Assembly: GCF_000764305.2 (NCBI RefSeq)
Contig: NW_025940754.1
Span: 62,001 to 126,000, forward strand
Source of the DNA: Hyalella azteca
Lineage: Eukaryota > Arthropoda > Malacostraca > Amphipoda > Hyalellidae
Reading direction: 5' to 3'
DNA: 64,000 nt
How positions within the stretch are numbered: the stretch's first letter is position 1; the number at the start of each line of letters is the position of its first letter. Made by a program: the position numbers and the translations under genes. Below, piece by piece: positions 27,301-34,427 of this stretch. The notes under the pieces were generated by a model that worked only from the letters and a program-made list of their open reading frames with translations, was not told where the DNA came from and did no database searches.

Positions 27301-30300
27301 CGCCCTGAAGAGCCCTCTTGATCACATCGTTCAGAGCCGAGTGTCTTGGATGTCGCCCAGCGCTGTACTTACAAGAAAGGCCATGCAGCCCTCGTGCATC
27401 CATCCACTTTCCGCACCGACAAGTGTGGGGTTCGCATACATTTGCGCCAACTCGAAGAGCAATTGAGACGCGGAAGGAGTCGGGGTCTAGAAGTGTTCCA
27501 AGAGCATCCGAAGGAATAGCGTGAAGCCACAAGCCACTCTCTCTCCTCGCCGCCGCAAGTAGCCGAGCCCTGGATATTTGGTCCGCCGCTCCCAAAAGCC
27601 GCGCCGCGGAGGCCGCGGCCACAGGCCCACCCCAAGTCCTCTGCCGGCCCAAACTCGCGTCCTCCATCTTAAAATGACATCGTAACGATATTTTGAGGTC
27701 GAAAATGAAAACAAGATGCTGAGAGAAAATTTGTCATCAAACTACATTACTTCACCAACTCTGAGCTTTCATTATATATATGAAAAACTTAGAAAATGAA
27801 ATCACCATCGTAGTTCACGATTACTCCTAGAAAGAAGCTTTTAACATTCGGTCTCCAGGCTATCAATGTTTCAATGTAAGGCCTAATTTAATTGCTACTT
27901 TTTTCGGGGCGTTCACAGGAAGGTAAAACTTTCCGGAAAAATTCCGGACGATTTAATTAATGATATTCTGCGGACATTTCAATTACCCGCCTCGATTAAT
28001 TTCCTGGAATTATTTCGTGGCCTCTCAAAATTAATTATTTTTTCGTGCCGGAAAGGCTAAAAAGGCTGCCTCAAACCTAACAATTTGGTTCACAAATGAG
28101 GTTGCTGTTTATCTAGTATTTTTTTGCCTGTACTATTGAGTGTAAAAAGTTTCTTGGAGGTACGCATATTTAGCCTGAAAATGTGAGATCTTTCAACGTA
28201 CCAAGACGCCATGAATTTCCGAATATGATGAATAAAAGCTGTTTTATAGATTATGAACTCTGGTCGTTCTCTCTCGGCGATTTTTGTGTGACATAAATAA
28301 CACGATAAATAAAGATTAAGTATTGATTAGAATGACGATTACTATACCATTATAATGGTATAGTGGGTATATTGTTGCAGTTATTTCTTATAATTTCATG
28401 AATATTTTCCGATTGACGTTTAAAATCCAGAGGTGATTGATGTCAGTGTTATTGCATCCAGATCTGCAGCGTGACTTGTTTCATGAATCCGCTTGCACTG
28501 CATATATATAAGCGTTAATGAGGTCGATATTTATGGATGCGAGGAAAATGTTTGCATAAAAAATGTTCTGGTAAGAGCGTGTCGGCCGTTCCACCTGAAT
28601 ATTTCAGTTATCCCCTAGGGTCGCTCACGTTGGATTTGGCTGTCAGGTCAAAATTTGCGAGCGACTCAAATTTGTCTTGCGCATCCCGGCAGAATTATTT
28701 GCTCCCGGGAATTGACAGATTAATCAGTGGCTGGCTGATTATTTATGCCTTGCTGAGGAGAAAATGCATGAAATGATTATGTAATATTTATTATATGTGC
28801 GGGCTAATTGACACGTGTATAATTCGTAGCATGGGACTGGACTAAAACTTCTAAATGCAGAAGTAATTTTGAGTATTATTAATAAACCTATAATTATTAA
28901 CTATAATTAATATTCATGCAGTTCATTTCACGATTGGATTATACATGTATATTTGCATCTGATGTTTTCTGCACGGCTAGCACAGGATGAATTTTGATTT
29001 AGATGAATTTGGTGTACGCCTAAAATCAGTCCTATTTCAGATTAAAGACAAGAAGAAAACTGAGCGAATATTCCGAAATTAGGTTAATTAAAGAAACTTT
29101 AGGGTGATAAACATGAAGGAATTATGATCGGAAATTAAAGCTCAGTTATCGTTGTCCAAAAACTGACTTTTCAGTGGCCATTAATATTCTTGCAGTTCCT
29201 TATACGATCGGATTATTTTTGCTAGCAAGGTGACAGGCTGCTGAATAATAATCCTTTATTTTAAATTATTAATTATGGAGGAAAACTTGTAATAGTGACA
29301 CTTTTTCATTGTGTCATGAAAATTGAAAAAATGCAGAACTTCTCTCATTGAAAAATGCAGAACTTCTCTCAGTATAACTTATGAAGATCTTACAACATAA
29401 GAGTATATGTCCTAAGCTAAGTTAAATGATCTCCCTCTTTAGTTGAGAATAGAGTAAAATCTGCAGCACTTTCATGGTACGTAAAACGATCTAACATTTT
29501 CAGGCTAAATAGCAAAGATCTCTCATATTCGGGTATATATAAGAGATTTTTTCCTTCCACGGCAATAAAAAGAATTTTGTGTAACCCACAACCCTAATTT
29601 CCTCTTGGATAAAAATGATTTAACGTGTTCACGTTTGCAGCATTCCGACGTGCCTGACGCACCGGATTTTTTTCTGTTCTACATAAATTTTGAGGAAGAT
29701 TCCAAGCAAAATCTTTTGAATTATTCGTCAGCTTATATAAAGCGGACGAAGCAAGCGAGGGAAGATGGATGTGTTGCTTAAGTGGGTTAGGTCCCGACGG
29801 CGAAAAAATATTATTTGTTACGAAAAGAAATTGTGCGTGTAAATTTATAAACATCCGTTATTTAATTATGTTTTTAAAAAATGTTAATAAATTGCTGATC
29901 TGTCGCACGTTTCTTATTTTAGTAACTCGTATCGCGGTTCAAAATGTTGTTTTGATTTTATTTTCAAGATCGGAATATTGCATAAGATTGCAATAAAGTT
30001 GAGCCCAAAAGAAAAAAGAACCACCAGGCGGAAAGGGTTACAAATGATGAATTGATAGGCCATTATATATTTTCTGTAACCAAGAAAATTGTGAAGAATA
30101 GTAATTACCATGAATCATTCTTTTAACAATTGAAGACGGTTTAGTATAACGCGATGTAAAATTTCGAGGTCCGGAACAAGACAGATTGTAGCCAGAACAC
30201 AACAGACTGCGGTCCATAACACAACAGACTGCGGGCCATAACACAACAGACTGCGGGCCATAACACAACAGACTGCAGGCCATAACACAAACACAACAGA

Positions 30301-32201
30301 CTGCAGGCCAGAACGCAACAGACTGCAGGCCAGAACACAACTGACTGCAGGCCAGAACACAACAGACTGCAGGCCAGAACACAACACACTGCAGGCCAGA
30401 ACACAACACACTGCAGGCCAGAACACAACAGACTGCTGGCCAGAACACAACATATCGCAGGTCAAAACGCTGCATAACACCGGCCAGGGTCTCGACGACG
30501 ACCCAAAGGCGTCCTTGTCCTATTTTACAAGAATTTACACGTGTCGCTGCGTGGGCTAAAAGCGCTAGAGCTACGGCCGCGGCTACATTGCCCATCATGA
30601 ACACTCGTTCTGAGAAAATAATTGTCTTAATACTATTTCCTTATGCAACAAGCAATCAAGGAAAAATTATTCTATTATAAAATAAGTATTGTTTAATTCC
30701 AATTATTTCATCAACTACTTTTCCTCGTTAACTTTGACACATTCACCATACGAACACCATTCAAGAGTTTTGGAATAAGAACATCTTATTTTGGCAATAC
30801 AATAAAACAATAATCATTCCAATAGTATAGAATTATCAAACTAGTTTAATTTCGGTAAGAGTGAATAATGATTTGAATGAAATAGACAATAAATATTTTG
30901 AAGAACCTTTCCATCCGTTTCAAGTTATTTCGTAGTAGATTATTGTATTGTATTCCCTTTACGTCTATTGTAGTAATATATAAAAATCTTTCACATTTCC
31001 GTGGTAGATTATTCCAACTAACCGCATGAAAATTATGTTTTCATGCGATTTCATAAAATGCACATTATAGACGAGACTAATTCAGAAATAAGATAAACAT
31101 GTAACCGGACTTCATTACTCAGCACTCACCACCTCAGCGTGCAGGGCGACGTTCTCCCAGCTGAGCCAGAACCTCGAGAAGTAATAGAAGTAACAGAAGT
31201 AATAGAAGTAATGGAAATAGTAGAAGTAATGGAAGTAAAAGAAGTAACAGAAGTAATAGTATTACAAGTAACATGACTGCATTACTGCACTCACCACCTC
31301 AGCGTGCAGGGCCAAGTTCTCCCAGGTGAGCCAGAACCTCGAGAAGTAATAGAAGTAGTAGAAGTAGTAGAAGTAGTAGAAGTAATGGAAGTAACAGAAG
31401 TAATAGAAGCAATAAGTAACATGACTGCATTACTCAGCACTCACCACCTCAGCGTGCAGGGCGACGTTCTCCCAGGTGAGCCAGAACCTCGAGAAGTAAT
31501 AGAAGTAACAGAAGTAATAGAAGTAATGGAAGTAACAGAAGTAATAGAAGCAATGAGTAGCATGACTGCATTACTCAGCACTCACCACCTCAGCGTGCAG
31601 GGCGACGTTCTCCCAGCTGAGCCAGAACCTCGAGAAGTAATGGAAGTAACAGAAGTAACAGAAGTAACAGAAGTAACAGAAGTAATAGAAGCAATGAGTA
31701 GCATGACTGCATTACTGCACTCACCACCTCAGCGTGCAGGGCGACGTTCTCCCAGCTGAGCCAGAACCTCGAGAAGCCGTGATGGGTGAGCAGCTCGTGT
31801 TGGTGGATGAACAAGAAGATGAGAGCCACGCAACATCCTGTCATCCATGTGAGTACAGGACGAGATCTGCACGATGTGTCATGTGCACCACATGACAACT
31901 CACAATATCTTGCATTAGTTCCTTCACTCTCACTATCTGTTAAATTAGCACCGGCATCCTGTTTGCACTTTTGAGATTTGTTATCATATCTAGAATTAAC
32001 GTTTCTTTTTCTATTATTTTCAATAATATTGTTGGCACCGCACTTGTTGTCCTTAATGAGACTACTAGTCGCAGTTTTGTGCGAGTTAGTAAGTCTCATT
32101 AATTTCCTATATCCCTTTAGCTTTCTAAGTTTTTCAACGTCGACGCGGCTTTCGGTGATGACAGAAAGGAGCGCAGCCACGCGCTCCTCCCCCGACGACA
32201 T
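3252..32201 (-). CDS. Split gene model: membrane-anchored JmjC/cupin_8-type protein, about 440 residues, seven exons
   Basis: Seven minus-strand exons: 32201-31725, 30609-30479, 8043-7919, 7402-7163, 5945-5810, 4145-4016 and 3337-3252. Exons 3 to 7 join in phase at every junction (125+240+136+130+86 = 717 nt, 238 codons plus stop). Numbering from the first residue of exon 3, the Fe(II)/2-oxoglutarate triad of JmjC/cupin folds is H167 and D169 (GAHLH-ID across an intron) and H220 (TNAWYHKT). Sequons NVT and NMS and several Cys suggest a lumenal or extracellular domain behind the transmembrane segment of exon 1. The family (Cupin_8/JmjC) hydroxylates protein or RNA substrates; the substrate here is unknown. 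Seen: exons, sites and motifs. Inferred: topology and enzyme activity. Weak points: exon 1 and exon 2 do not match in phase, and the exon 2 donor is poor. Exons 3 to 7 are solid. Confidence 0.72.
3775..4028 (-). repeat. 32-bp minisatellite that repeats the exon 6 end and its splice donor
   Basis: Minus-strand units have the form CTGGCAACATCA, then GTAAGTAGGTCC, then TGTCACCG. The unit nearest the exon is the real junction. Further copies read ATCA-GTAAGTAAG, ATCA-GTAAGTAGG, ATCA-GAAGGGAAG (donor lost), ATCA-GTAGGTAAG, ATAA-GTAGGTAAG, ATCA-GTGAGTGAG, and an eroded TTCA-GTGAGTCC. Most copies keep a good donor consensus. Confidence 0.9.
4016..4145 (-). CDS. Exon 6: JmjC core with the metal-binding aspartate
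   Basis: There is no ATG and no long unspliced frame here. Acceptor TCTTCTGCTCAG ends at 4146. Forty-three codons read [19 protein letters not shown], then [18 protein letters not shown] and VHPGNI, plus one base (A). The ID at the start completes the H-x-D motif begun in exon 5. [19 protein letters not shown] is the strand-turn-strand following the metal site in this fold. The donor is GTAAGT at 4015-4010. The exon end and donor are tandemly repeated about eight times (3775-4028). Reading on past the donor hits TAG within three codons. Confidence 0.88.
4146..5705. other. Intron 5 of the JmjC gene, no nested gene seen
   Basis: AT-rich intron sequence with a short (AC)n/(AT)n run near 4710. 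Around 5620-5695 there is a loose repeat of atgagggagtcagttt. No protein-like frame was recognised; the short plus-strand frame near 4407-4637 has intron-like composition. Confidence 0.5.
5706..5820 (-). repeat. 34-bp minisatellite that repeats the exon 5 end and its splice donor
   Basis: About 3.4 units. On the minus strand each is GTATGTAGGCTACGTGATCA followed by GGGCACACCTCCAC (or GGACACACCTCCAC). The first CACACCTCCAC is the end of exon 5. Three identical donors (GTATGT) follow it at 34-bp steps, then a lost one (GTCATT). Confidence 0.92.
5810..5945 (-). CDS. Exon 5: JmjC core ending at the first metal-binding histidine
   Basis: Acceptor GGCGCAG ends at 5946. The carried bases TG plus G give Trp, so the join reads [19 protein letters not shown]. 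It continues [19 protein letters not shown], then [13 protein letters not shown], 45 codons after the split one, ending in phase 0 at donor GTATGT (5809-5804). The last codon is the first histidine of the H-x-D motif. The exon end and donor are repeated as 34-bp units (5706-5820). Using a downstream copy adds 34 nt and soon reaches a stop. Confidence 0.85.
5946..7162. other. Intron 4 of the JmjC gene
   Basis: No nested gene. Near 5985-6240 two diverged blocks repeat the theme of gtgcatgtacacggagatagtag and a split tail (gtactggtggcctagtgtacagg), a roughly 130-bp duplication. At 6980-7015 the phrase cgcttcgttgcta is repeated twice. Confidence 0.5.
7163..7402 (-). CDS. Exon 4: N-terminal part of the JmjC/cupin_8 fold
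   Basis: Acceptor TTCCTCAG ends at 7403 and donor GTGAGT sits at 7162-7157. One carried base, 79 codons, and two bases passed on. The protein runs [33 protein letters not shown], then to [14 protein letters not shown], with a sequon NMS. The pattern of a GRPVLV strand followed by DW and a phenylalanine-rich helix is typical of the start of cupin_8/JmjC hydroxylase domains. Just inside the intron a second GGTGAGC lies about 11 bases after the donor, a possible cryptic site. Phase joins to both neighbours are exact. Confidence 0.85.
7919..8043 (-). CDS. Exon 3: start of the lumenal region, CxxC and N-glycosylation site
   Basis: Acceptor CTTCTCATGTCCTGCAG ends at 8044. It encodes 41 codons starting [20 protein letters not shown] and continuing [21 protein letters not shown], plus two bases (AG). 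Cys19 and Cys22 form a CxxC and N24-V-T is a sequon. The exon ends at 7919 with a GC donor, AAAG then GCGAGC. This is the only position that keeps frame with exon 4: AG plus A gives Arg, producing [12 protein letters not shown], the expected lead into the cupin_8 fold. No GT site nearby gives that join. The two ORFs readable here without splicing run on into intron sequence. Confidence 0.78.
8044..12695. other. Intron 2, 3' part, no gene seen
   Basis: Low-complexity AT-rich sequence. From about 11040 to 11340 there is an eroded minisatellite built on acgcggtaccctcag, agatgaggt and cacacagcg. No protein-like frame, RNA gene or intact transposon was found. Confidence 0.45.
12700..13165 (+). mobile_element. 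Penelope-like element fragment, copy A
   Basis: In one plus-strand frame near 12790-12860 it reads [18 protein letters not shown], the C-terminal end of a GIY-YIG endonuclease as in Penelope-like retroelements; copy C at 33.4 kb has [16 protein letters not shown]. Downstream, 12960-13165 matches the tails of the 33.4- and 60.4-kb copies: cttgataatg, then a hairpin GAAAAT-tgt-ATTTTC, then GAAACGTAG, and later ctggtctttaatcaaacttgc. The endonuclease frame is broken and the reverse transcriptase is missing. Confidence 0.7.
13166..15530. other. Intron 2, no gene seen
   Basis: AT-rich sequence. A short GC-rich stretch at 14510-14610 has no long frame. The plus-strand frame starting at 15143 is driven by the array that follows and has no recognised domain. 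Confidence 0.4.
15533..15766 (+). repeat. 11-bp minisatellite (gagggagagac)n
   Basis: About 21 near-identical units of gagggagagac, with gagggagagat variants. Purine-only on the plus strand, so it could form triplex or G-rich structures. The long frames readable in both directions across it are a product of the repeat. Confidence 0.95.
15767..17848. other. Intron 2, no gene seen
   Basis: Mostly AT-rich. A GC-richer block at 17280-17630 holds no protein-like frame. No RNA gene recognised. Confidence 0.4.
17849..17960 (+). repeat. tRNA-like SINE head (candidate)
   Basis: The stretch gtgtggtgcagcggcgg resembles a pol III A box (TGGTGCAGCGG). About 80 bases later gcggctcgaaaccatt resembles a B box (GGTTCGAnnCC with changes). 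A short hairpin cccgac-gct-gtcggg lies between them. No clean cloverleaf is visible, so a SINE derived from a tRNA is likelier than a working tRNA. Target-site duplications were not found. Confidence 0.4.
17961..20265. other. Intron 2, with two eroded repeat fields
   Basis: From about 18700 to 19080 motifs such as acgtacaacgtacggcgtcaacg recur irregularly. From about 19735 to 20050 gcgtggtgcgtgatgc-type motifs recur with many changes. Both look like old minisatellites. No gene recognised. Confidence 0.45.
20266..20558 (+). repeat. 56-bp tandem repeat interrupted by an adapter
   Basis: Units read cacatgctattcctaccc, agccgctaaccaatgccag, gtgaagtcagaagtcttgc. Two copies lie before and two after the foreign block at 20393-20456. 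Copies on the two sides differ consistently (agccgctaacc before, agccgttaacc after), so they may come from different parts of a longer array. Confidence 0.9.
20393..20430. other. Nextera/Tn5 junction adapter (assembly artefact)
   Basis: A perfect 38-bp palindrome made of the 19-bp Tn5 mosaic end (CTGTCTCTTATACACATCT) and its reverse complement, back to back. This is the circularisation junction used in Nextera mate-pair libraries, not animal DNA. It is followed by 25 bases unlike the surrounding array and by an N at 20456, marking a bad join or gap fill. Confidence 0.97.
20560..23945. other. Intron 2, no gene seen
   Basis: AT-rich sequence. At 22175-22225 a 25-bp phrase (catagccgtttgataacgtc) is duplicated. 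No conserved frame. Confidence 0.4.
23946..24452 (+). pseudogene. Decayed copy of a multicopy arthropod-type family of unknown function
   Basis: The start reads [20 protein letters not shown], followed by a Lys-rich stretch and YFAVKLG. One base is missing at about 24081, after which the next frame reads [15 protein letters not shown] and [10 protein letters not shown]. The tail, again in a shifted frame, reads [20 protein letters not shown] and RYQGRFNAN, ending in a Lys/Arg-rich end and TAA at 24450. I know this pairing (CYICG near the start, HGERFHQDI near the end) from uncharacterised proteins of several hundred residues found in many copies in arthropods; function unknown. Here the large middle is absent and the frame is broken at least twice, so it is a dead copy, probably deleted inside or retroposed. 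Confidence 0.75.
24453..25936. other. Intron 2, no gene seen
   Basis: AT-rich sequence. A block at 24740-24960 is closer to even composition but has no recognised frame. Confidence 0.4.
25951..26438 (-). mobile_element. 488-bp retroposon with 14-bp target-site duplication
   Basis: The 14-bp direct repeat gattactaaagcag lies at 25937-25950 and 26439-26452 and exactly bounds the insert. The insert begins with ttagtttagtttagtttag on the plus strand, so on the minus strand it ends in a (CTAAA)-type tandem tail, like the 3' ends of many non-LTR elements and SINEs. The body is more GC-rich than its surroundings and shows no long frame. It is probably a 5'-truncated non-LTR element or SINE. A small internal duplication (gacaaggagggacaggt, twice) lies near 26155-26190. 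Confidence 0.82.
26545..26840 (+). repeat. AT-rich minisatellite of gtagatactgtagatactatatca
   Basis: About ten irregular units of gtagatactgtagatac plus tatatcatatat or tatatcatgtag. No coding sense. Confidence 0.88.
27131..27667 (-). pseudogene. Non-LTR retrotransposon fragment: zinc knuckle and restriction-like endonuclease
   Basis: The 178-codon frame has [20 protein letters not shown], then a cysteine/histidine cluster ([17 protein letters not shown], followed by [12 protein letters not shown]), then GKRPDG and, 12 residues later, [13 protein letters not shown] type cluster followed by R-P-D...D is the layout of the restriction-like endonuclease at the C-terminus of R2/R4-type non-LTR elements. 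The reverse transcriptase is missing and the frame stops soon after the endonuclease motif, earlier than in related copies I know. GC content is clearly higher than the surroundings, as expected of a recent insert. Confidence 0.72.
27668..30179. other. Intron 2, no gene seen
   Basis: AT-rich sequence. A 20-bp palindrome (tataccattataatggtata) lies near 28344, and a 26-bp direct duplication (gaaaaatgcagaacttctct) near 29325-29372. No conserved frame. Confidence 0.4.
30180..30490 (-). repeat. 22-bp minisatellite joined to the end of exon 2
   Basis: About 14 units; on the minus strand CTGGCCTGCAGTCTGTTGTG plus TT. The units nearest exon 2 are diverged (CTGGCCGGTGTTATGCAGCG, then TTGACCTGCGATATGTTGTG) and overlap the last codons of the exon, so the array seems to have grown out of the exon edge. 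Unlike the arrays at exons 1, 5 and 6, later units do not keep a donor. Long minus-strand frames across it are repeat-driven. Confidence 0.88.
30479..30609 (-). CDS. Exon 2: hydrophobic segment leading to the lumenal domain
   Basis: Acceptor TTTTCTCAG ends at 30610. The reading frame gives [20 protein letters not shown], then [23 protein letters not shown], 43 codons after two leading bases. The first 20 residues could form a second membrane segment. Ending at GGT with donor GTTATG (30478-30473) leaves phase 0 and joins cleanly to exon 3 (ETLAG then CTIELPDRF). A donor GTGTTA two bases earlier would break phase. Both donors are weak. The exon end merges into a 22-bp array at 30180-30490, whose first two diverged units cover the junction. 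The call rests on the open frame, the acceptor, the phase match to exon 3 and its place in order. An alternative is the first exon of a shorter transcript starting at the internal ATG. Confidence 0.5.
31117..31780 (-). repeat. Long-unit array carrying five copies of the exon 1 end and its donor
   Basis: Five copies of a block of about 55 bp (minus strand CTCGAGGTTCTGGCTCAGCT through CACGCTGAGGTG and GTGAGT), with donors at 31724-31719, 31585-31580, 31444-31439, 31294-31289 and 31129-31124. They are 139, 141, 150 and 165 bp apart. Between blocks is a (TTACTTCTATTAC)-type microsatellite of varying length and a GCAGTCATG box. Every copy retains GTGAGT. Long frames in the array on either strand (VEVTEV or poly-Leu) are repeat-driven. 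Confidence 0.9.
31725..32201 (-). CDS. Exon 1: start codon, charged N-terminus and transmembrane anchor
   Basis: Opens at ATG 32201 ([12 protein letters not shown]) in a locally GC-rich stretch, with 159 codons to the chosen donor. Residues 1-113 are polar, rich in Lys, Asn, Ser and Cys. Residues about 115-133 are hydrophobic ([16 protein letters not shown]), a likely type II anchor with a basic N-terminal flank. The exon then runs through [18 protein letters not shown] to a strong donor GTGAGT at 31724-31719. The last 50 bases or so of the exon plus the donor are repeated four more times downstream (see the array at 31117-31780). Linkage to the JmjC exons rests on strand, order and topology. 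The donor leaves phase 0, whereas exon 2 needs one carried base, so a small unseen exon, a nearby donor or an indel is needed. It could also be a separate gene. Confidence 0.5.
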
Positions 32202-33219
32202 CGCGGCGTCTACTGAAGAAGAATTTCAGACCCGACGTCTCGTGACGCCGACGCGCCGTCGCGAGTGCCAAGCGCCCAAACTGCCGGTGCCTTTACGACT
32301 GCTTCTTCACGTAGCTGCAAACATTTGATTTAAAAATAATTCCTATTTCACTATAAATACAGCGCTCACTTGTTGTTAACAGGGCATACGTGGCAAAGAA
32401 AAGTATTGAGGTCCAAGAAGACATGTGAATGAAGTAAAGAAAGTAAAAATGTACCAATTGTCACCTTATAAATAAATAGTCGCCTTATAAATGTCGCCTT
32501 ATAGTGATAGAAAAATCTGAAGACGGGAACGGACAAGTTGACCAAGCAGCGAGTGACCTCGAGCCACAGGTCAGGCGCAGGTATACAAGCACCTTCGCAA
32601 GCAGGTTTACTGACAAACTCATGCACGCAGATTCAAGGCTAGAAATGCTCGCAGGATTATGGACATTACTGCAGACCTAGCTGCTTCTGAGCAGGTTTAT
32701 GAGCAGATCTGCTCGCAGGTTCGTGTGCAGGTTTTCACTCAGGATGACGACCAGGTGTGCTGGCTAATTGGAAAGATTTCCAGGAAACTCAGACTTTCAA
32801 GTTTATATGCTAGTTTGATAGCACGTTATTAATGAAAATGTGGTAGGGCGTTCAACTTGTGGTTGTTTTATAAGATGTGAGGGAAATAGCTTAAGGGTGG
32901 TTTGAAAGTGTGAGGGAATGGTTGTCGCTGCGGGGGGATGGCAGTCGTTGAGGGGGATTGGTTGAAGGCGATGGGAAATGGTTGAAATTACGGGGAATGA
33001 TCATAGGTGATGGAAGTAAAATTATGGTTCCTCTGTAAAGATGTGAACTAAATTGTCATTTCCGTTATTCATAGCAAACTTCTTTTAGTTTAAAATATAT
33101 TTTTACAATTTGAAATCGCCGAGCTTTTGATTTTTGTTATTCCCGCTTATATTTGTCCAAGACTTATTTTATTAAATCGAACTCAATGTTGGAAAAAATT
33201 TACACACGAGAATGTAATA
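32202..33219. other. Upstream flank of exon 1, candidate promoter region
   Basis: A GC-rich stretch with several CG dinucleotides at about 32150-32300 spans the start of exon 1, with a TATA-like tataaata at 32352-32359. Beyond it are loose repeats around gcaggttt (32600-32740) and ggggatggttg (32880-33010). No promoter motif can be called firmly. Confidence 0.35.
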
Positions 33220-33360
33220 AATACGTGCGCATAACTATAAATACGTGCGCATAACTATAAATACGTATGCATGACTATAAATACGTGCGCATAACTATAA
33301 ATACGTACGCATAACTATAAATACGTGCGCATGACTATAAATACGTGCGCATAACTATAA
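33220..33360 (+). repeat. 20-bp satellite, left block
   Basis: About seven units of aaatacgtgcgcataactat, immediately before the Penelope-like fragment. The same units resume after it at 33968. No spacers, so not a CRISPR-like array. Confidence 0.93.
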
Positions 33361-33960
33361 ATGACAAGGGTTATTGTCATGAACAATAACCCTTGCAAAA
33401 GAACAGGACCTCTCCAAGAGACCAATGTAGTCTATAAATTTTCTTGCAATAAAGAAGGTTGTAGACTTCTTCCTAATATGGACTACATCGGGCTCACAGA
33501 ATGCACCAGTATCGTTATGCGGTGCCCCGATCCTATACGACTGGCTATAGCTGAGGCCCTCATCATTAAGCAGAGGACTCCAGCTATCAACCTTCAAACC
33601 ACGGCTTCGTCAGAACTTTGAGATTGTTTTCCGAGTAGTTTTTTGCGCCTGTAAAATCTTCCTGTAGTATCACATTAACGAAATTTTAGCATTATTTGAA
33701 TGGTATCCAATTTACTTGATTTCGTACATATGTCAACCCAAATTTCGTTACTCAATGCGTCTTTAACTTGAAAATGTATGTTGTACATTTGAAACGTCGT
33801 TCAATATTAAAAATGTCTATCGGTAATTTAATTTTCAATCTTCCAACACCTATACGAAGAGTTTAGTACGACTTATTGAAAAACTAACAAGAAGCTAATA
33901 AATAAAACTAATTCTCTGGGTCTTTAACAAAAATTGCTTAAAAGAAGAAATTCTGCCAGC
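33361..33960 (+). mobile_element. Penelope-like element fragment, copy C, inside the 20-bp satellite
   Basis: The plus-strand frame reads NNNPCKRTGPLQETNVVYKF, SCNKEGC, then MDYIGLT, and after an internal deletion RLAIAEALIIKQRTPAINLQ. VYKFSC...YIGLT and the final INLQT are the N-terminal and C-terminal ends of the GIY-YIG endonuclease of Penelope-like retroelements; the catalytic middle is gone. The tail (33730-33945) has the family hairpin AAATGTA-tgttg-TACATTT before GAAACGTCG and then ctgggtctttaac. The left edge is a hairpin of caagggttattgt and its complement. Non-functional. Confidence 0.78.
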
Positions 33961-33967
33961 CTACACT

Positions 33968-34135
33968 AATAACTATAAATACGTACGCATAACTATAAGT
34001 ACGTGCGCATAACTATAAATACGTGCGCATAACTATAAATACGTACGCATGACTATAAATACGTACGCATAACTATAAATACGTACGCATAACTATAATT
34101 AAGTGCGCAAAACTACAAATACGTGCGCACAACAT
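33968..34135 (+). repeat. 20-bp satellite, right block
   Basis: About eight units of aactataaatacgtacgcat, the same repeat as at 33220-33360. The last units are eroded. Confidence 0.92.
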
Positions 34136-34427
34136 AGATGTTTGTTCATAAAATATATTTTAATTTCCTGCATGTAGTCGGGTTTGTCACTTTCAGTTTC
34201 GCTGTCGTATTCGCAAATTTCAACCAAACAATATTTTTTGTGAGTTGTGATTGGTTTTTATTTTTTCATTTTTTCGTTGCGCCGAATTTATGAATTAAAT
34301 TTTACATTGTTTTCAGTACTTCTTAGAATAATACTTCCTTGTTCTTGTCGCCTTGAGACCTTGCATGGCGCTTCGGGAATGAAGCTGACGTGAACGCGAT
34401 TGGTGAAATTTTTAAGCACTGAAGCCG

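Noticed and set aside
30038..30604. 188-codon minus-strand frame, Cys/Trp/Val-rich
   Set aside because: Only its first 42 codons look like an exon. The rest reads the 22-bp array, which is open in several frames.
31304..31759. 151-codon plus-strand frame with [11 protein letters not shown] repeats
   Set aside because: It is the opposite strand of the exon 1 array. The frame exists because the microsatellite lacks stops.
33220..34135. CRISPR-like array of 20-bp repeats
   Set aside because: Units are directly adjacent with no spacers, and the genome is animal.
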